NCBI GenBank assembly: GCA_900537125.1
Contig: UNRJ01000002.1
Span: 496,001 to 560,000, forward strand
From: Rhodobacteraceae bacterium Alg238-R152
GTDB taxonomy: Bacteria; Pseudomonadota; Alphaproteobacteria; Rhodobacterales; Rhodobacteraceae
Reading direction: 5' to 3'
Length of the DNA: 64,000 nucleotides
The notes beneath the pieces are model-generated. The model saw only the letters and a program-made list of their open reading frames with translations, was not told the origin of the DNA and did no database searches. This document shows, in pieces, positions 33,946-42,564 of this stretch (positions within the stretch are counted from its first letter, which is position 1; each line of letters begins with the position of its first letter). A program made the position numbers and the translations under genes.

Positions 33946-34418
33946 GCCGTTTGAACAGCATGATGCGCCGCCTTGCGGCACAGGCCGACGGGCTGGAGTG
34001 GGGCGCCACAATGGTGGACAGCCTTGAAGGAGATTTTCTGGACATGGGGCTGGGCAACGGCCGCACCTATGACCACATCCGCGAAATTGCGCCCAATCGC
34101 CGGATTTGGGTGATTGACCGCGCCCTCAACTGCCATGCTTCTTGTGTGCCTCCTGAGCAGGATTTCCTGCAAGGTGAAGCGGAAGAAATGCTCAAGAAGA
34201 TGGCCACCGATGGCACTAAAGTGGCCATGGCGCACTACGACTTTGGCTTTGGGGACAAGGCCAAAGACGTGGCTGAAGCGGCGCGTTTGTCAACCATGAT
34301 CAAAGAGATCATGCTGCCGGGAGGCGTGCTTGTCTCTGGGCAACCCTTGGTTGGCTTTGAGCAAGTGCGCGGGCCCACAACCGTGGCGCCGGAACGGTAT
34401 TATTTCTACAGAACATAA
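33942..34418 (+). CDS. small class I SAM-dependent methyltransferase
   Basis: Start at ATG 33942, overlapping the previous stop (ATGA). The product is 158 residues, short for the class. It contains the SAM-binding motif I FLDMGLGNGRTYDHIRE, the acidic loop WVIDRA, and a late GGVLVSGQPL strand. The acceptor is unknown; methylation of a sugar would fit the operon. It is the last gene, and a strong terminator begins at its stop codon. Confidence 0.75.
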   Translation: MSRLNSMMRRLAAQADGLEWGATMVDSLEGDFLDMGLGNGRTYDHIREIAPNRRIWVIDRALNCHASCVPPEQDFLQGEAEEMLKKMATDGTKVAMAHYDFGFGDKAKDVAEAARLSTMIKEIMLPGGVLVSGQPLVGFEQVRGPTTVAPERYYFYRT

Positions 34419-34450
34419 ACAAACGCCCGGTCAGTAACCGGGCGTTTGTT
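34418..34450 (+). terminator. terminator of the glycan operon
   Basis: A perfect 14-bp inverted repeat (AACAAACGCCCGGT / ACCGGGCGTTTGTT) with the 5-nt loop CAGTA begins at the last base of the methyltransferase stop. The A-rich left foot and T-rich right foot make it likely to work in both directions. This would also end the minus-strand trhO transcript coming from the right. Confidence 0.85.
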
Positions 34451-34495
34451 ATTCAGTGGCTGTAGGTGAAGCGCACGACTGCAACGCCGCCCGGA

Positions 34496-35404
34496 TCAAT
34501 CCAATCCGATGATATGTTGTTCGCCACGCTTGCGTGCCAGCATCATCTGCTTTTGACGTTCCCGGAAGCGCGCCTTGTCGCTGTCAGAGTATTCATCCAC
34601 GCAGTTGTGGCAGCTTACGCCAGCTTCGTACTCCGGGCGGTTTTGATCCTCGGCCAAGATTGGGCGACGACAGGCGTGACACAACACGTGCGGGCCTTCT
34701 TTCAGTCCATGACCCACCGAAACACGGCCGTCAAAAACAAAACACTCACCGTCCCAGGTGCTGTTGTCCTGAGGCACCTCTTCGAGGTATTTTAGGATGC
34801 CGCCTTTCAGGTGGTAGACGTCTTCTACACCTTGGCTCATCAGGAAGTTGGTGGATTTCTCACAGCGGATACCGCCGGTACAGAACATCGCTACACGCTT
34901 GTTATGGAAGCGTTCTTTGTTCTCTTCCCACCACGCCGGGAACTCCCGAAAGGAAGCGGTCTCCGGATCAAGGGCGCCTTGAAAGGTGCCAATGGCCACT
35001 TCGTAGTCGTTTCGGGTGTCGATGGTCACCACATCAGGCGCCTGGATCAGCTCGTTCCAATCTTCCGGGTTCACGTAGTTGCCAACGTGGGCGGTTGGAT
35101 CCACGTTGGGTTGGCCCAGCGTCACGATCTCTTTCTTGAGCTTCACCTTCATCCGCGGGAACGGTTTTTCGCTTGCGGTGCTGAGTTTCCACTCAAAGTC
35201 GGCGCAACCGGGCAGGGTTTTGATATGGGCGATCACCCTCTCAATGCCGGTACGTGGACCCGCAATGGTGCCGTTGATGCCTTCATGGGCGAGCAGCAAA
35301 GTGCCGGTGATGCCTTCTTTCAGGCATAGCTCCAAAAGCGGTGGACGCAGGGCTTCGTGGTTGTCGAAGCGGGCAAAGTGATAAAGGGCGCAGACTGTAT
35401 ACAT
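34496..35404 (-). CDS. trhO: tRNA uridine(34) hydroxylase TrhO (rhodanese-domain, YceA family)
   Basis: A 302-residue protein with an N-terminal acylphosphatase-like domain (GTLLLAHEGINGTIAG), a rhodanese domain (about 125-220) with the active-site loop MFCTGGIRCEKS, and a C-terminal zinc-type CHAC…CHNC cluster. This combination is diagnostic of TrhO/YceA, which hydroxylates uridine 34 in tRNAs on the way to 5-methoxyuridine or carboxymethoxyuridine. It is a single gene on the minus strand between a terminator and a TauE/SafE gene. Confidence 0.92.
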   Translation of the reverse strand: MYTVCALYHFARFDNHEALRPPLLELCLKEGITGTLLLAHEGINGTIAGPRTGIERVIAHIKTLPGCADFEWKLSTASEKPFPRMKVKLKKEIVTLGQPNVDPTAHVGNYVNPEDWNELIQAPDVVTIDTRNDYEVAIGTFQGALDPETASFREFPAWWEENKERFHNKRVAMFCTGGIRCEKSTNFLMSQGVEDVYHLKGGILKYLEEVPQDNSTWDGECFVFDGRVSVGHGLKEGPHVLCHACRRPILAEDQNRPEYEAGVSCHNCVDEYSDSDKARFRERQKQMMLARKRGEQHIIGLD

Positions 35405-35462
35405 AGTGCCCCATTACGCCCATTTTTACGGTGCATCAAGGCCGGGGGCCTGTGGCTTTTTG

Positions 35463-36209
35463 TCAGAGGAATGTGCTGATCCCGCCCCAGAGCAGGCGCA
35501 GGGCAATCAGGATCAACAACCCGTTGAGCACCTTGTGAAATCCGTGGTCACTCATCCGGCCAAGCACATGTTTGCCCAGCCAGGTGCCCGCTGCGCCACA
35601 GGCAATCAGCCCGGCAATAAACAGCGCCCATGGCGCAAAGCCAAAGCCAAGTGCGGCAAACATCGCCACCTTGAGGCCATGTTGCACGGTCATCAGCGCG
35701 GCATGGGTGGCCACATGGGTGTGGCGGTCCAGCTGCATGGTTTTTACATAAGCCGCCACAAACGGCCCGGTGGCCCCAAAGAACATGGTCAGAAAGGAGG
35801 AAAACGCTCCTGCACCAATCGGCCATTTGCCAATCCACGCCGGGGTTTTACCCAGCACCACCCACAGCAAGAACAGACCAATACCAATCTGCACCGTGGC
35901 AGGGGGCAGGCTGACCGCGACGCTGCCGCCAATGGCCACCCCAATCGAGGCGCCGATGGTGAAGGCGGGCAAAGCACTGCGCAGGATATGGCTGCGGAAC
36001 ATGGTGGCACGTACGGCGTTGGAGCCTAGTTGGACGACACCATGCACGGGGATCAGAGCGGCAGGCGGCAGGATCACTGCGGCCACAGCGAGGAAGATCG
36101 CCCCGCCGCCAATACCAAGGGCCGCGGTCATTAACGAGGTGGCAAAGCTCACCGCCAACAGGAAAATTGCATGGGTTTGGGACAGGTCTGGCGGGAGAAG
36201 GTCAATCAT
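35463..36209 (-). CDS. TauE/SafE family membrane transporter
   Basis: A 248-residue protein with about eight hydrophobic segments. It has the two family repeats: ALGIGGGAIFLAVAAVILPP with PVHGVVQLGSN in the first half, and GAFSSFLTMFFGATGPFVAAYVK in the second. The family exports or imports sulfite, sulfoacetate or other small organosulfur anions. No sulfur-metabolism gene is adjacent, so the substrate is open. It precedes trhO by 58 nt. Confidence 0.88.
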   Translation of the reverse strand: MIDLLPPDLSQTHAIFLLAVSFATSLMTAALGIGGGAIFLAVAAVILPPAALIPVHGVVQLGSNAVRATMFRSHILRSALPAFTIGASIGVAIGGSVAVSLPPATVQIGIGLFLLWVVLGKTPAWIGKWPIGAGAFSSFLTMFFGATGPFVAAYVKTMQLDRHTHVATHAALMTVQHGLKVAMFAALGFGFAPWALFIAGLIACGAAGTWLGKHVLGRMSDHGFHKVLNGLLILIALRLLWGGISTFL

Positions 36210-36271
36210 GGCGCCACTATGCGGTGAGGAAAGGACAGTTCAAGTAGAAAGTCCCGTTAGCTTCTTCTGAC

Positions 36272-36305
36272 CCAAAATACTCCGGGGGTGTGGGGGCTGG
36301 CCCCC
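36272..36305 (-). repeat. GC hairpin plus GGAGTATTT intergenic motif
   Basis: On the minus strand, just beyond the BKACE gene stop, a GGGGG/CCCCC hairpin (36292-36305) is followed by CCCCGGAGTATTTTGGG. A related arrangement occurs on the plus strand at 62928-62990. From memory this is a frequent post-gene motif in Rhodobacterales; it may act as terminator or processing signal. The assignment is from pattern only. Confidence 0.5.
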
Positions 36306-36319
36306 GCTTACGCCGCCCT

Positions 36320-37177
36320 TCACACAATCCCCAACATCGCTCGTGCGTCGGTTGCGCTGGCAATTCCCCGCCCCGCGTTGGTGGCGCAGGTTGCAAGCGC
36401 CTCAATCAGCTGTCCGTTTGACCGGGTTTTGTCACCGTTGGGCAGATAAAACGTGTCCTCCACCCCCGTGCGCAACATGCCACCAAGCTCGGCAGCTTTT
36501 TGGTGGGTGTCCCAAATCTCGGCCCGGCCAATCAGGGTGGCCTGCCAGAAACTGCCTTTCAATAGGTACGGCATCAGAAACTCCAGTAGGCTTGGATCGA
36601 CCGGCATGCCAGAGGCAACACCCATCACCAAGTTATACTGTGCCTGCGCGGTCATGCCGTTTTGCACATACATTGCCACCGAGCGCACAATACCGGTGTC
36701 AAAGCATTCCAGCTCCGGAATCGTATTTGTCTCCGCCATCACATCAAGATGGTCCTGGATTTTGGGCGGCTGGTTTTCAAACAACATCGGCGGCCAGGCC
36801 CACTCCCCATTGCTGCGCAGCTTGAGATAGTTGAGCGATCCGGCGTTGCAGGCGGCTATTTCCGGTTTCAAAGCGCGAATACACTCCAGCGCGCCAGAGT
36901 AATCTGGGCCAACCACACCGGTGGTGGCGTTGATCAGGATGTCGGGACAAGCGTCGCGGATGGAATCCACAATCTCGGTAGCCACTTTGGGGTCCCAGCT
37001 GGGCAGGTGGCCTTTGCCCTCTTCCTGCTGACGGAAGTGGATGTGGATCACAGCGGCGCCCGCGTTCATCGCCTCGCGAGCTGAAGCGGCGCACTCAGCG
37101 GGCGTCACTGGCACTGGGTGTTGTGTGGGATCGGTCAGAACGCCGTTGAGCGCACAGGTGAGGATCGCCTTGTCCAT
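36320..37177 (-). CDS. BKACE (beta-keto acid cleavage enzyme, former DUF849) family protein
   Basis: Translated from ATG 37177 (MDKAILTCALNG); the open frame extends upstream into the neighbouring gene. The product is 285 residues. The TIM-barrel motifs are typical: AAVIHIHFR for zinc binding, LINATTGV, and a C-terminal AELGGMLRTGVEDTFYLPNG. Family members cleave a beta-keto acid with acetyl-CoA to give acetoacetate and an acyl-CoA. It starts 1 nt after the TIGR03084 gene stop and shares its operon with an acyl-CoA carboxylase, so it probably acts in the same catabolic route. The exact substrate is unknown. Confidence 0.88.
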   Translation of the reverse strand: MDKAILTCALNGVLTDPTQHPVPVTPAECAASAREAMNAGAAVIHIHFRQQEEGKGHLPSWDPKVATEIVDSIRDACPDILINATTGVVGPDYSGALECIRALKPEIAACNAGSLNYLKLRSNGEWAWPPMLFENQPPKIQDHLDVMAETNTIPELECFDTGIVRSVAMYVQNGMTAQAQYNLVMGVASGMPVDPSLLEFLMPYLLKGSFWQATLIGRAEIWDTHQKAAELGGMLRTGVEDTFYLPNGDKTRSNGQLIEALATCATNAGRGIASATDARAMLGIV

Positions 37178-37178
37178 C

Positions 37179-37979
37179 TCAGGCCTCCTGCTTGTGGCGG
37201 CTGCCCGCTGCAGGCGGCGTTTCTGGTGGACCAGCAAAACATTGCGCGTTGGCCATCCAGGTTTGCGCCACATCCCCCGTGGCGGTCAGCGCCGTATCTG
37301 CAAAGGCGCGGGTTTGGGTAACAACGGCAGAAAAATCGGCGGAGGGGCCAGCGAGCGTGCCGGCGGACTCGTCACCAAACTCCCAGACCGCGCCGGACGG
37401 CGCGGTGAGGGTGAGTTTTGGCATTGTGTCAGGAACTGGCAGCCCATTCACCTGATGCGACCAGCCAAAGGTGTTCACGCCCAGAATGACGATGTTTTTA
37501 ATACGGTCCGTATCTTCACGGGTCTTTCCAAGCAGGTCGAAAATTTCATACCCGTGGGCCCAGGTTTCCATTTGCCGAGCGGTCATCGACGAGCGCGCCG
37601 ACATGGAGGGGCCAACCCATGGCAGGCGGGCCTTGGGGTCCATCTCGCGCCAGCGCGCCGCAATGTCACGTGCTGTGGTGATCCAAAGATCACGCAACAA
37701 GCTTCCCCGCTCTGAGATGGTTTCGTTTTCATAAGACCGCAGTGATCCGGTTTTCTTGAGCGATGCCATGGCGCCGCCCATGCGGGTTTTGAAAGTTGTT
37801 TCATCTGACGCAGACAAATCCGCGCCAGTGTTCCAGAAATGAAGATGGATGAGCACATCTTCGACGGTCCAGCCTTTGAACTGCGTTTCAGTTCGCAGAT
37901 CATCGTTGGAGAGATCTTTCAGAGCTTCAAAGAGGACTTCGGATTCGGTCAGAAAGTCGTCAGCTTGGGAGAGGGTCAT
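37179..37979 (-). CDS. TIGR03084-type metal-binding protein (DinB/maleylpyruvate isomerase-like fold)
   Basis: A 266-residue protein of the DinB-like four-helix family. The N-terminal helix carries GWTVEDVLIHLHFWN with the metal-ligand histidine and a later segment has RQMETWAHGYEIFD with another. Proteins of this type are often encoded beside acyl-CoA carboxylases in proteobacteria and actinobacteria, including acyclic-terpene utilisation-like loci. Its reaction is unknown. It overlaps the carboxylase gene by 4 nt. Confidence 0.8.
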   Translation of the reverse strand: MTLSQADDFLTESEVLFEALKDLSNDDLRTETQFKGWTVEDVLIHLHFWNTGADLSASDETTFKTRMGGAMASLKKTGSLRSYENETISERGSLLRDLWITTARDIAARWREMDPKARLPWVGPSMSARSSMTARQMETWAHGYEIFDLLGKTREDTDRIKNIVILGVNTFGWSHQVNGLPVPDTMPKLTLTAPSGAVWEFGDESAGTLAGPSADFSAVVTQTRAFADTALTATGDVAQTWMANAQCFAGPPETPPAAGSRHKQEA

Positions 37980-39931
37980 GTTGGATCCTGCAATGTGAGA
38001 ATAAGCGCACCTTTGGCCAGCTGTTGGCCAGCCTCCGTATGGGTGGCAGCAATGGTTCCGTCGGCGCGGGCAGTGAGCTGATGTTGCATTTTCATGGCTT
38101 CCAGCACGGCAAGACTGTCTCCCTTAGTGACTTTGTCACCGGGGGTGACGTGCAGCGCAATCAACAGGCCGGGCATGGGAGCGGTGAGCGAGGTGTCGCT
38201 TGGGGTGCTGGTTGTGGTCCAAGGCTGCGCGCGGGTGACATGTAGATGCTGGGCGTTGACCTGAAGAAAAAGCCCGCCAGCGCCGTCCGATGTGTGATGT
38301 GTGGGGAGGCGCAAGCCATCGACACGTAGGTCATTGGTCACAACATGGGACCAGGTGCCGTTAGAGACCGTGACATTGGCTGTGCCCACGCCAGTGGCGC
38401 TCAGGCCGTGCGTGATTTCGTTGAGGCAGATGTCAATGGGAATGGGCAACCCGCCATCGCTGGAGAACCCCTGCAAGGAGGTGTCCGGCAGCAGGCTTGC
38501 GTCCAGCGCAGTGCGGGTTTCGCTGCGCAGCATTAACGCGGTGGCAAGCGCAATTGTGGATGAGGACATGGTGGGCGCGGCAGGGCCATTGGGGTAAGTT
38601 TGGTCCAGGAATGTGGTGGTGGCGGTGCCGTTTGTAACCTCGGGATGATCAAGCAGGCTGCGCAGAAACCCAATGTTGGTGGTGAGGCCAAGCACCGCGG
38701 CGTTGTCCAACGACCGGCGCAGTTTGGTCAGCGCCTCTGAACGTGTGTTGCCATGGACGATCAGCTTGGCCAGCATTGGGTCATAATACGGCGACACCAC
38801 GTCTCCGGAGCGCACACCAGTGTCCGTTCGGGTGGTGATATCCATCTCAAAGCATTGAAGTTTTCCGACTGATGGCAGGAAACCATTGCCCGGATCTTCC
38901 GCGTAAAGGCGCACCTCAATGGCGTGGCCAGTGAGCTGAAGGTCCTCTTGTGAAAGGGGCAGAGGGTCGCCTTGTGCGACGTTCAATTGCAGCGCCACAA
39001 GATCAAGACCAGTGACCATTTCGGTCACCGGATGCTCGACTTGCAGGCGGGTGTTCATTTCAAGGAAGTAAAAATTGTCGTCGGTTTCATCAAGTAGGAA
39101 CTCCACCGTGCCGGCGCCGACGTAGCCCACGGATTTCGCCGCCGCTACAGCGGCTTCTCCCATACGCATGCGTATGGTTTCCGTCATCGCCGGGCAGGGG
39201 CTTTCTTCGATCACCTTTTGGTGGCGGCGTTGCACGGAGCAGTCGCGCTCTCCAAGGTGGATTGTGTTGTCAGCTTCGTCTGCAAAAATCTGAACCTCGA
39301 CATGCCGCGCGTTTTGTACGGCCCGTTCCAGGATCAGAGTGTCAGACCCAAATGAAGCCAATGCTTCGGCGCGGGCCAAAGTCAGGGCTTCTGGCAGGTC
39401 CACAAGAGTGGTGACCAGCCGCATTCCTTTTCCGCCGCCACCGGCCGCCGCTTTGACCATCAATGGCAGGCCGATCACCTCGGCTTGAGACAATAGTGTC
39501 GCATCTGATTGGTCGTCGCCTTGGTACCCTGGGATGCAGGGCACACCCACGGCGATCATCTGGGCTTTGGCCACGGCCTTGTCCCCCATGATTTTGATGG
39601 CTTCGGGGGACGGGCCAACAAAGACGTGACCTGCATCCGCGACCGCGCGGGCGAAATCCGGGTTCTCCGACAGGAAGCCGTAGCCGGGGTGAATGGCCCC
39701 AGCGCCAGATCTTTTGGCTGCGGCAAGAATGGCATCGATGTTGAGATAGCTTTCTGCAGCCGTGGCGGGGCCAATACAGTGTGCCTCATCCGCCATTGAA
39801 ACGTGCAGCGCGCCTGCGTCGGCATCAGAGTAAACCGCAACGGTGCGCAGTCCCAATTCACGCGCAGTGCGGATGATGCGACAGGCGATTTCGCCACGGT
39901 TGGCGATCAGGAGTGTGTCAAAGCGTTTCAT
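37976..39931 (-). CDS. acyl-CoA carboxylase, biotin carboxylase/biotin carrier subunit
   Basis: The start taken is ATG 39931 (MKRFDTLLIANRGEIACRI), 2 nt after the carboxyltransferase stop; a GTG two codons earlier overlaps that stop as GTGA. The product is about 651 residues. It contains the biotin-carboxylase ATP-grasp domain (KAAAGGGGKGMR; FLEMNTRLQVEHPVTE) and a C-terminal biotinyl domain with EAMKM. It carboxylates biotin for the partner carboxyltransferase. Propionyl-, 3-methylcrotonyl-, geranyl- and other acyl-CoA carboxylases share this design. The TIGR03084 neighbour argues against a plain housekeeping enzyme. Substrate undetermined. Confidence 0.92.
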   Translation of the reverse strand: MKRFDTLLIANRGEIACRIIRTARELGLRTVAVYSDADAGALHVSMADEAHCIGPATAAESYLNIDAILAAAKRSGAGAIHPGYGFLSENPDFARAVADAGHVFVGPSPEAIKIMGDKAVAKAQMIAVGVPCIPGYQGDDQSDATLLSQAEVIGLPLMVKAAAGGGGKGMRLVTTLVDLPEALTLARAEALASFGSDTLILERAVQNARHVEVQIFADEADNTIHLGERDCSVQRRHQKVIEESPCPAMTETIRMRMGEAAVAAAKSVGYVGAGTVEFLLDETDDNFYFLEMNTRLQVEHPVTEMVTGLDLVALQLNVAQGDPLPLSQEDLQLTGHAIEVRLYAEDPGNGFLPSVGKLQCFEMDITTRTDTGVRSGDVVSPYYDPMLAKLIVHGNTRSEALTKLRRSLDNAAVLGLTTNIGFLRSLLDHPEVTNGTATTTFLDQTYPNGPAAPTMSSSTIALATALMLRSETRTALDASLLPDTSLQGFSSDGGLPIPIDICLNEITHGLSATGVGTANVTVSNGTWSHVVTNDLRVDGLRLPTHHTSDGAGGLFLQVNAQHLHVTRAQPWTTTSTPSDTSLTAPMPGLLIALHVTPGDKVTKGDSLAVLEAMKMQHQLTARADGTIAATHTEAGQQLAKGALILTLQDPT

Positions 39932-39933
39932 GA

Positions 39934-41553
39934 TCACATCCTCGCCACGCCAAAGCTGTTGGGGTTGAGGCTGCGGTGGCGGGCCTCAGACACGGTGCCA
40001 AGACAGAAGGCAATGACTTTGCGGCTGTCACGCGGGTCAATCACGCCGTGGTCAAGCACCTTACCTGAAGTGAAAAACGGTGAACTCTGCGCGTCAAACA
40101 GGTTTTGAATGGCGGTTTCTTGGCGGGCCATGTGGGTCACGTCCACCTCAACGCCCTTGCGTGCCGCTCCGGCGCGGGCCACATGGCTCATGGTTTTGGC
40201 CGCCTGTGTGCCGCCCATCACGCCAGAGCGCGAGGTGGGCCAGGCAAAGAGGAAATCCGGCTGATAGGCGATGCCGCACATGCCGTAGTTGCCTGCGCCG
40301 AAGCTGGCTCCGCAGTAGAGGGTGATCTTGGGCACCGAGGTGTTGGATACGGCCTGAATCATCTTGGAGCCGTGTTTGATCATGCCCGCTTGCTCATATG
40401 TGGTGCCGACCATGTAGCCGGTGGTGTTGTTGAGGAACACAAGTGGCGTACCTGCCTGATCGCAGGCCTGAATGAAATGCGTGGCCTTGTTGGCACCCGC
40501 CGGGTCAATTGGGCCATTGTTGGCAAGGATGCCCACGGTGTGGCCGTGGATCTGTGCCTGAATACAGAGGGTGGAGGGACCAAAATCCGGTTTGAATTCA
40601 TCAAAGTCTGAGGCGTCCACGAGGCGCGCAATCAGTTCGCGGGCATCATAAGGCGTAGACCAATCGGCGGGCACAACACCGGCGATTTCATCGACTTCCA
40701 AGCCGGGATCATCAAAACTGCGCGGGGTGGGCCCGTTCATGCCGCGGTTCCAATCGAGCCGCGCCATAACGCGGCGGGCCATGGCAATCGCATGTGTGTC
40801 GTCTTCGGCGAGGTATTCAACAAGGCCGGAGGTGGTGGCATGCATTTCTGCGCCGCCAAGATCTGCGTCTTTGGCCACTTCACCAGTGGCAGCGCTCACC
40901 AGCGCGGCCCCTGCCAACGCCGCCATTCCGTTTTTCTTTACACCAATCACGTAGTCCGAAAGGCCCGGCATATAGGCTCCACCAGCGGTGGACGGGCCAT
41001 GCAGCACCGCAACGGTGGGCAAGCCGGCAGCAGAGAGGCGGGCAAGGTTGCGAAACACGCCACCGCCCAACGCCCAGTCTTCCACCCGGTAGTTCATCAA
41101 ATTGGCCCCAGCGCTTTCCACCAAATGCACAAACGGCAGTTTCTGACGTAGAGCGATGTCTTGCGCGGACAGCAGTGCCTGCAGCGACATGGCGGAAAGT
41201 GCCCCGGCGTTAATGCCGCTGTCATCGGCAATCACCATGCAGCGCACACCGGACACAAAACCGATGCCCATCAGGAAAGTGCTGCCAGGCAGCGATTTTT
41301 CCGGAACGTCACTGTCTTGCAAATACCCGGCCAAGCTGTGCAAACGCAAAAAGGGCAGGCCGGGATCAAGCAGGCGGGCAAGGCGTTCGCGCGGTGTGAT
41401 TTGGCCACGCGCAGCAAAGCGCGCGCGACGTTGCTCGGATTTCTCAGCGGTGCGATTTTCCAGCGCGCGCAAAGCTTCCACTGCCGTAAGCATAGCCTCC
41501 CGGTTGCCCACAAACGCTGGGGTGGTTGGCGTGATCGTTGTCTCAAAAGACAT
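39934..41553 (-). CDS. acyl-CoA carboxylase carboxyltransferase (beta) subunit
   Basis: A 539-residue carboxyltransferase of the MccB/AtuC/PccB class. It has an N-terminal half with RGQITPRERLARLLDPG and a glycine-rich oxyanion region (GPSTAGGAYMPGLSDY), and a C-terminal half with GASFGAGNYGMCG and the ARSGVMGG-like TSRSGVMGGTQAA. It moves carboxyl from biotin to an acyl-CoA. The GNYGMCG segment is closer to methylcrotonyl/geranyl-CoA carboxylases than to PccB, by eye. It is the first gene of the operon and is transcribed divergently from the PaaX-family gene. Confidence 0.92.
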   Translation of the reverse strand: MSFETTITPTTPAFVGNREAMLTAVEALRALENRTAEKSEQRRARFAARGQITPRERLARLLDPGLPFLRLHSLAGYLQDSDVPEKSLPGSTFLMGIGFVSGVRCMVIADDSGINAGALSAMSLQALLSAQDIALRQKLPFVHLVESAGANLMNYRVEDWALGGGVFRNLARLSAAGLPTVAVLHGPSTAGGAYMPGLSDYVIGVKKNGMAALAGAALVSAATGEVAKDADLGGAEMHATTSGLVEYLAEDDTHAIAMARRVMARLDWNRGMNGPTPRSFDDPGLEVDEIAGVVPADWSTPYDARELIARLVDASDFDEFKPDFGPSTLCIQAQIHGHTVGILANNGPIDPAGANKATHFIQACDQAGTPLVFLNNTTGYMVGTTYEQAGMIKHGSKMIQAVSNTSVPKITLYCGASFGAGNYGMCGIAYQPDFLFAWPTSRSGVMGGTQAAKTMSHVARAGAARKGVEVDVTHMARQETAIQNLFDAQSSPFFTSGKVLDHGVIDPRDSRKVIAFCLGTVSEARHRSLNPNSFGVARM

Positions 41554-41687
41554 GGGGGCTCCTCCTCCTGAGCGGTCCCGAAATTTGAGATCACTGTGGG
41601 CCGGAGGGGCTGACTCATCAAGAGAGTGTGAATGTGACGCTGCGGCGAGAGCTTGTTGTTGGCCCGCGACAAGCGTATGATTGCGTC

Positions 41688-42476
41688 ATGCAAACTGTTG
41701 ATCTGCAAGAAGATATCAATGCCGTTGCTGGCTGTGGACCGCTCAAGGTCTGGTCAGTGGTGGTCACCGTTTTGGGCGACCTTCTGCAAAGCGAAGATGC
41801 CTGGCTGTCCGGGCCAGTGCTGGATGCGCTGGTGGGACGGCTGGGGATCAACAACCAAGCTTTGCGGGTGGCGGTGCATCGGTTGCGGCGCGATGGCTGG
41901 ATCACGTCGGAAAAACGTGGACGGTTGTCTGCACATCAATTGACCGCCAAAGGTTGGGCTGAAACGGAAGCCGTGCGGGCGCAAATCTATGGCACAGCAG
42001 AGACCGCCGCTGTGGTTTGGATGGCGATTGGGGGGGCCACTTTGACAGCGGCGGAGTTCCTTGAGGTTTTGCCGGATCACGCAGTGGCACTTTCGGCGCG
42101 CAGCGCTTTGGCGGCAACTACGGTACGGCCTAATCCCGACATATTGCTCAGCCGTTTTGTACCGGAACGTATGCCCAAATGGGCCGCAAGCGCGCTTGCT
42201 CCGCCAGAGATGTGTGACGGGTATGACGCCTTGTCTGCTGTGGTGGAGCGGGTTCTGGCCCAGGCCACACCGGATGGTGTGCTGGATCGCACCGCGCTGC
42301 GGTTGGTGATCTTACACCATTGGCGCCGGTTGCGGTTGCGGCACGGGGCGGTTCAGGATGCGGTGCTGCCTGCTGATTGGCAGGGCGCACGGGCGCGGCG
42401 GCTGGTGATGCAGGCATTGACGCGGCTGGAGCGGCCAGAGGTGGCGGAGCTTGAGCGGCAAGTGGCGCTGGGCTAG
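41688..42476 (+). CDS. PaaX-family transcriptional regulator
   Basis: I use ATG 41688; a GTG at 41628 extends the frame by 20 residues of no clear character. The product is about 262 residues. The N-terminal winged helix (KVWSVVVTVLGDLL…LGINNQALRVAVHRLRRDGWI) and the following GRLSAHQLTAKGWAE match PaaX. PaaX represses phenylacetate catabolism and is released by phenylacetyl-CoA. Here no paa genes are present and the gene is divergent from the acyl-CoA carboxylase operon. It therefore probably responds to an acyl-CoA of that pathway. Confidence 0.85.
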   Translation: MQTVDLQEDINAVAGCGPLKVWSVVVTVLGDLLQSEDAWLSGPVLDALVGRLGINNQALRVAVHRLRRDGWITSEKRGRLSAHQLTAKGWAETEAVRAQIYGTAETAAVVWMAIGGATLTAAEFLEVLPDHAVALSARSALAATTVRPNPDILLSRFVPERMPKWAASALAPPEMCDGYDALSAVVERVLAQATPDGVLDRTALRLVILHHWRRLRLRHGAVQDAVLPADWQGARARRLVMQALTRLERPEVAELERQVALG

Positions 42477-42564
42477 GCTTTGCCTAAGAAGATTTGAGGC
42501 AACAGGTTTTGGGCAGGATGATCCGGTTTCTGACGGATAGACTTGATGGCGGAGTGCGCGGCGC

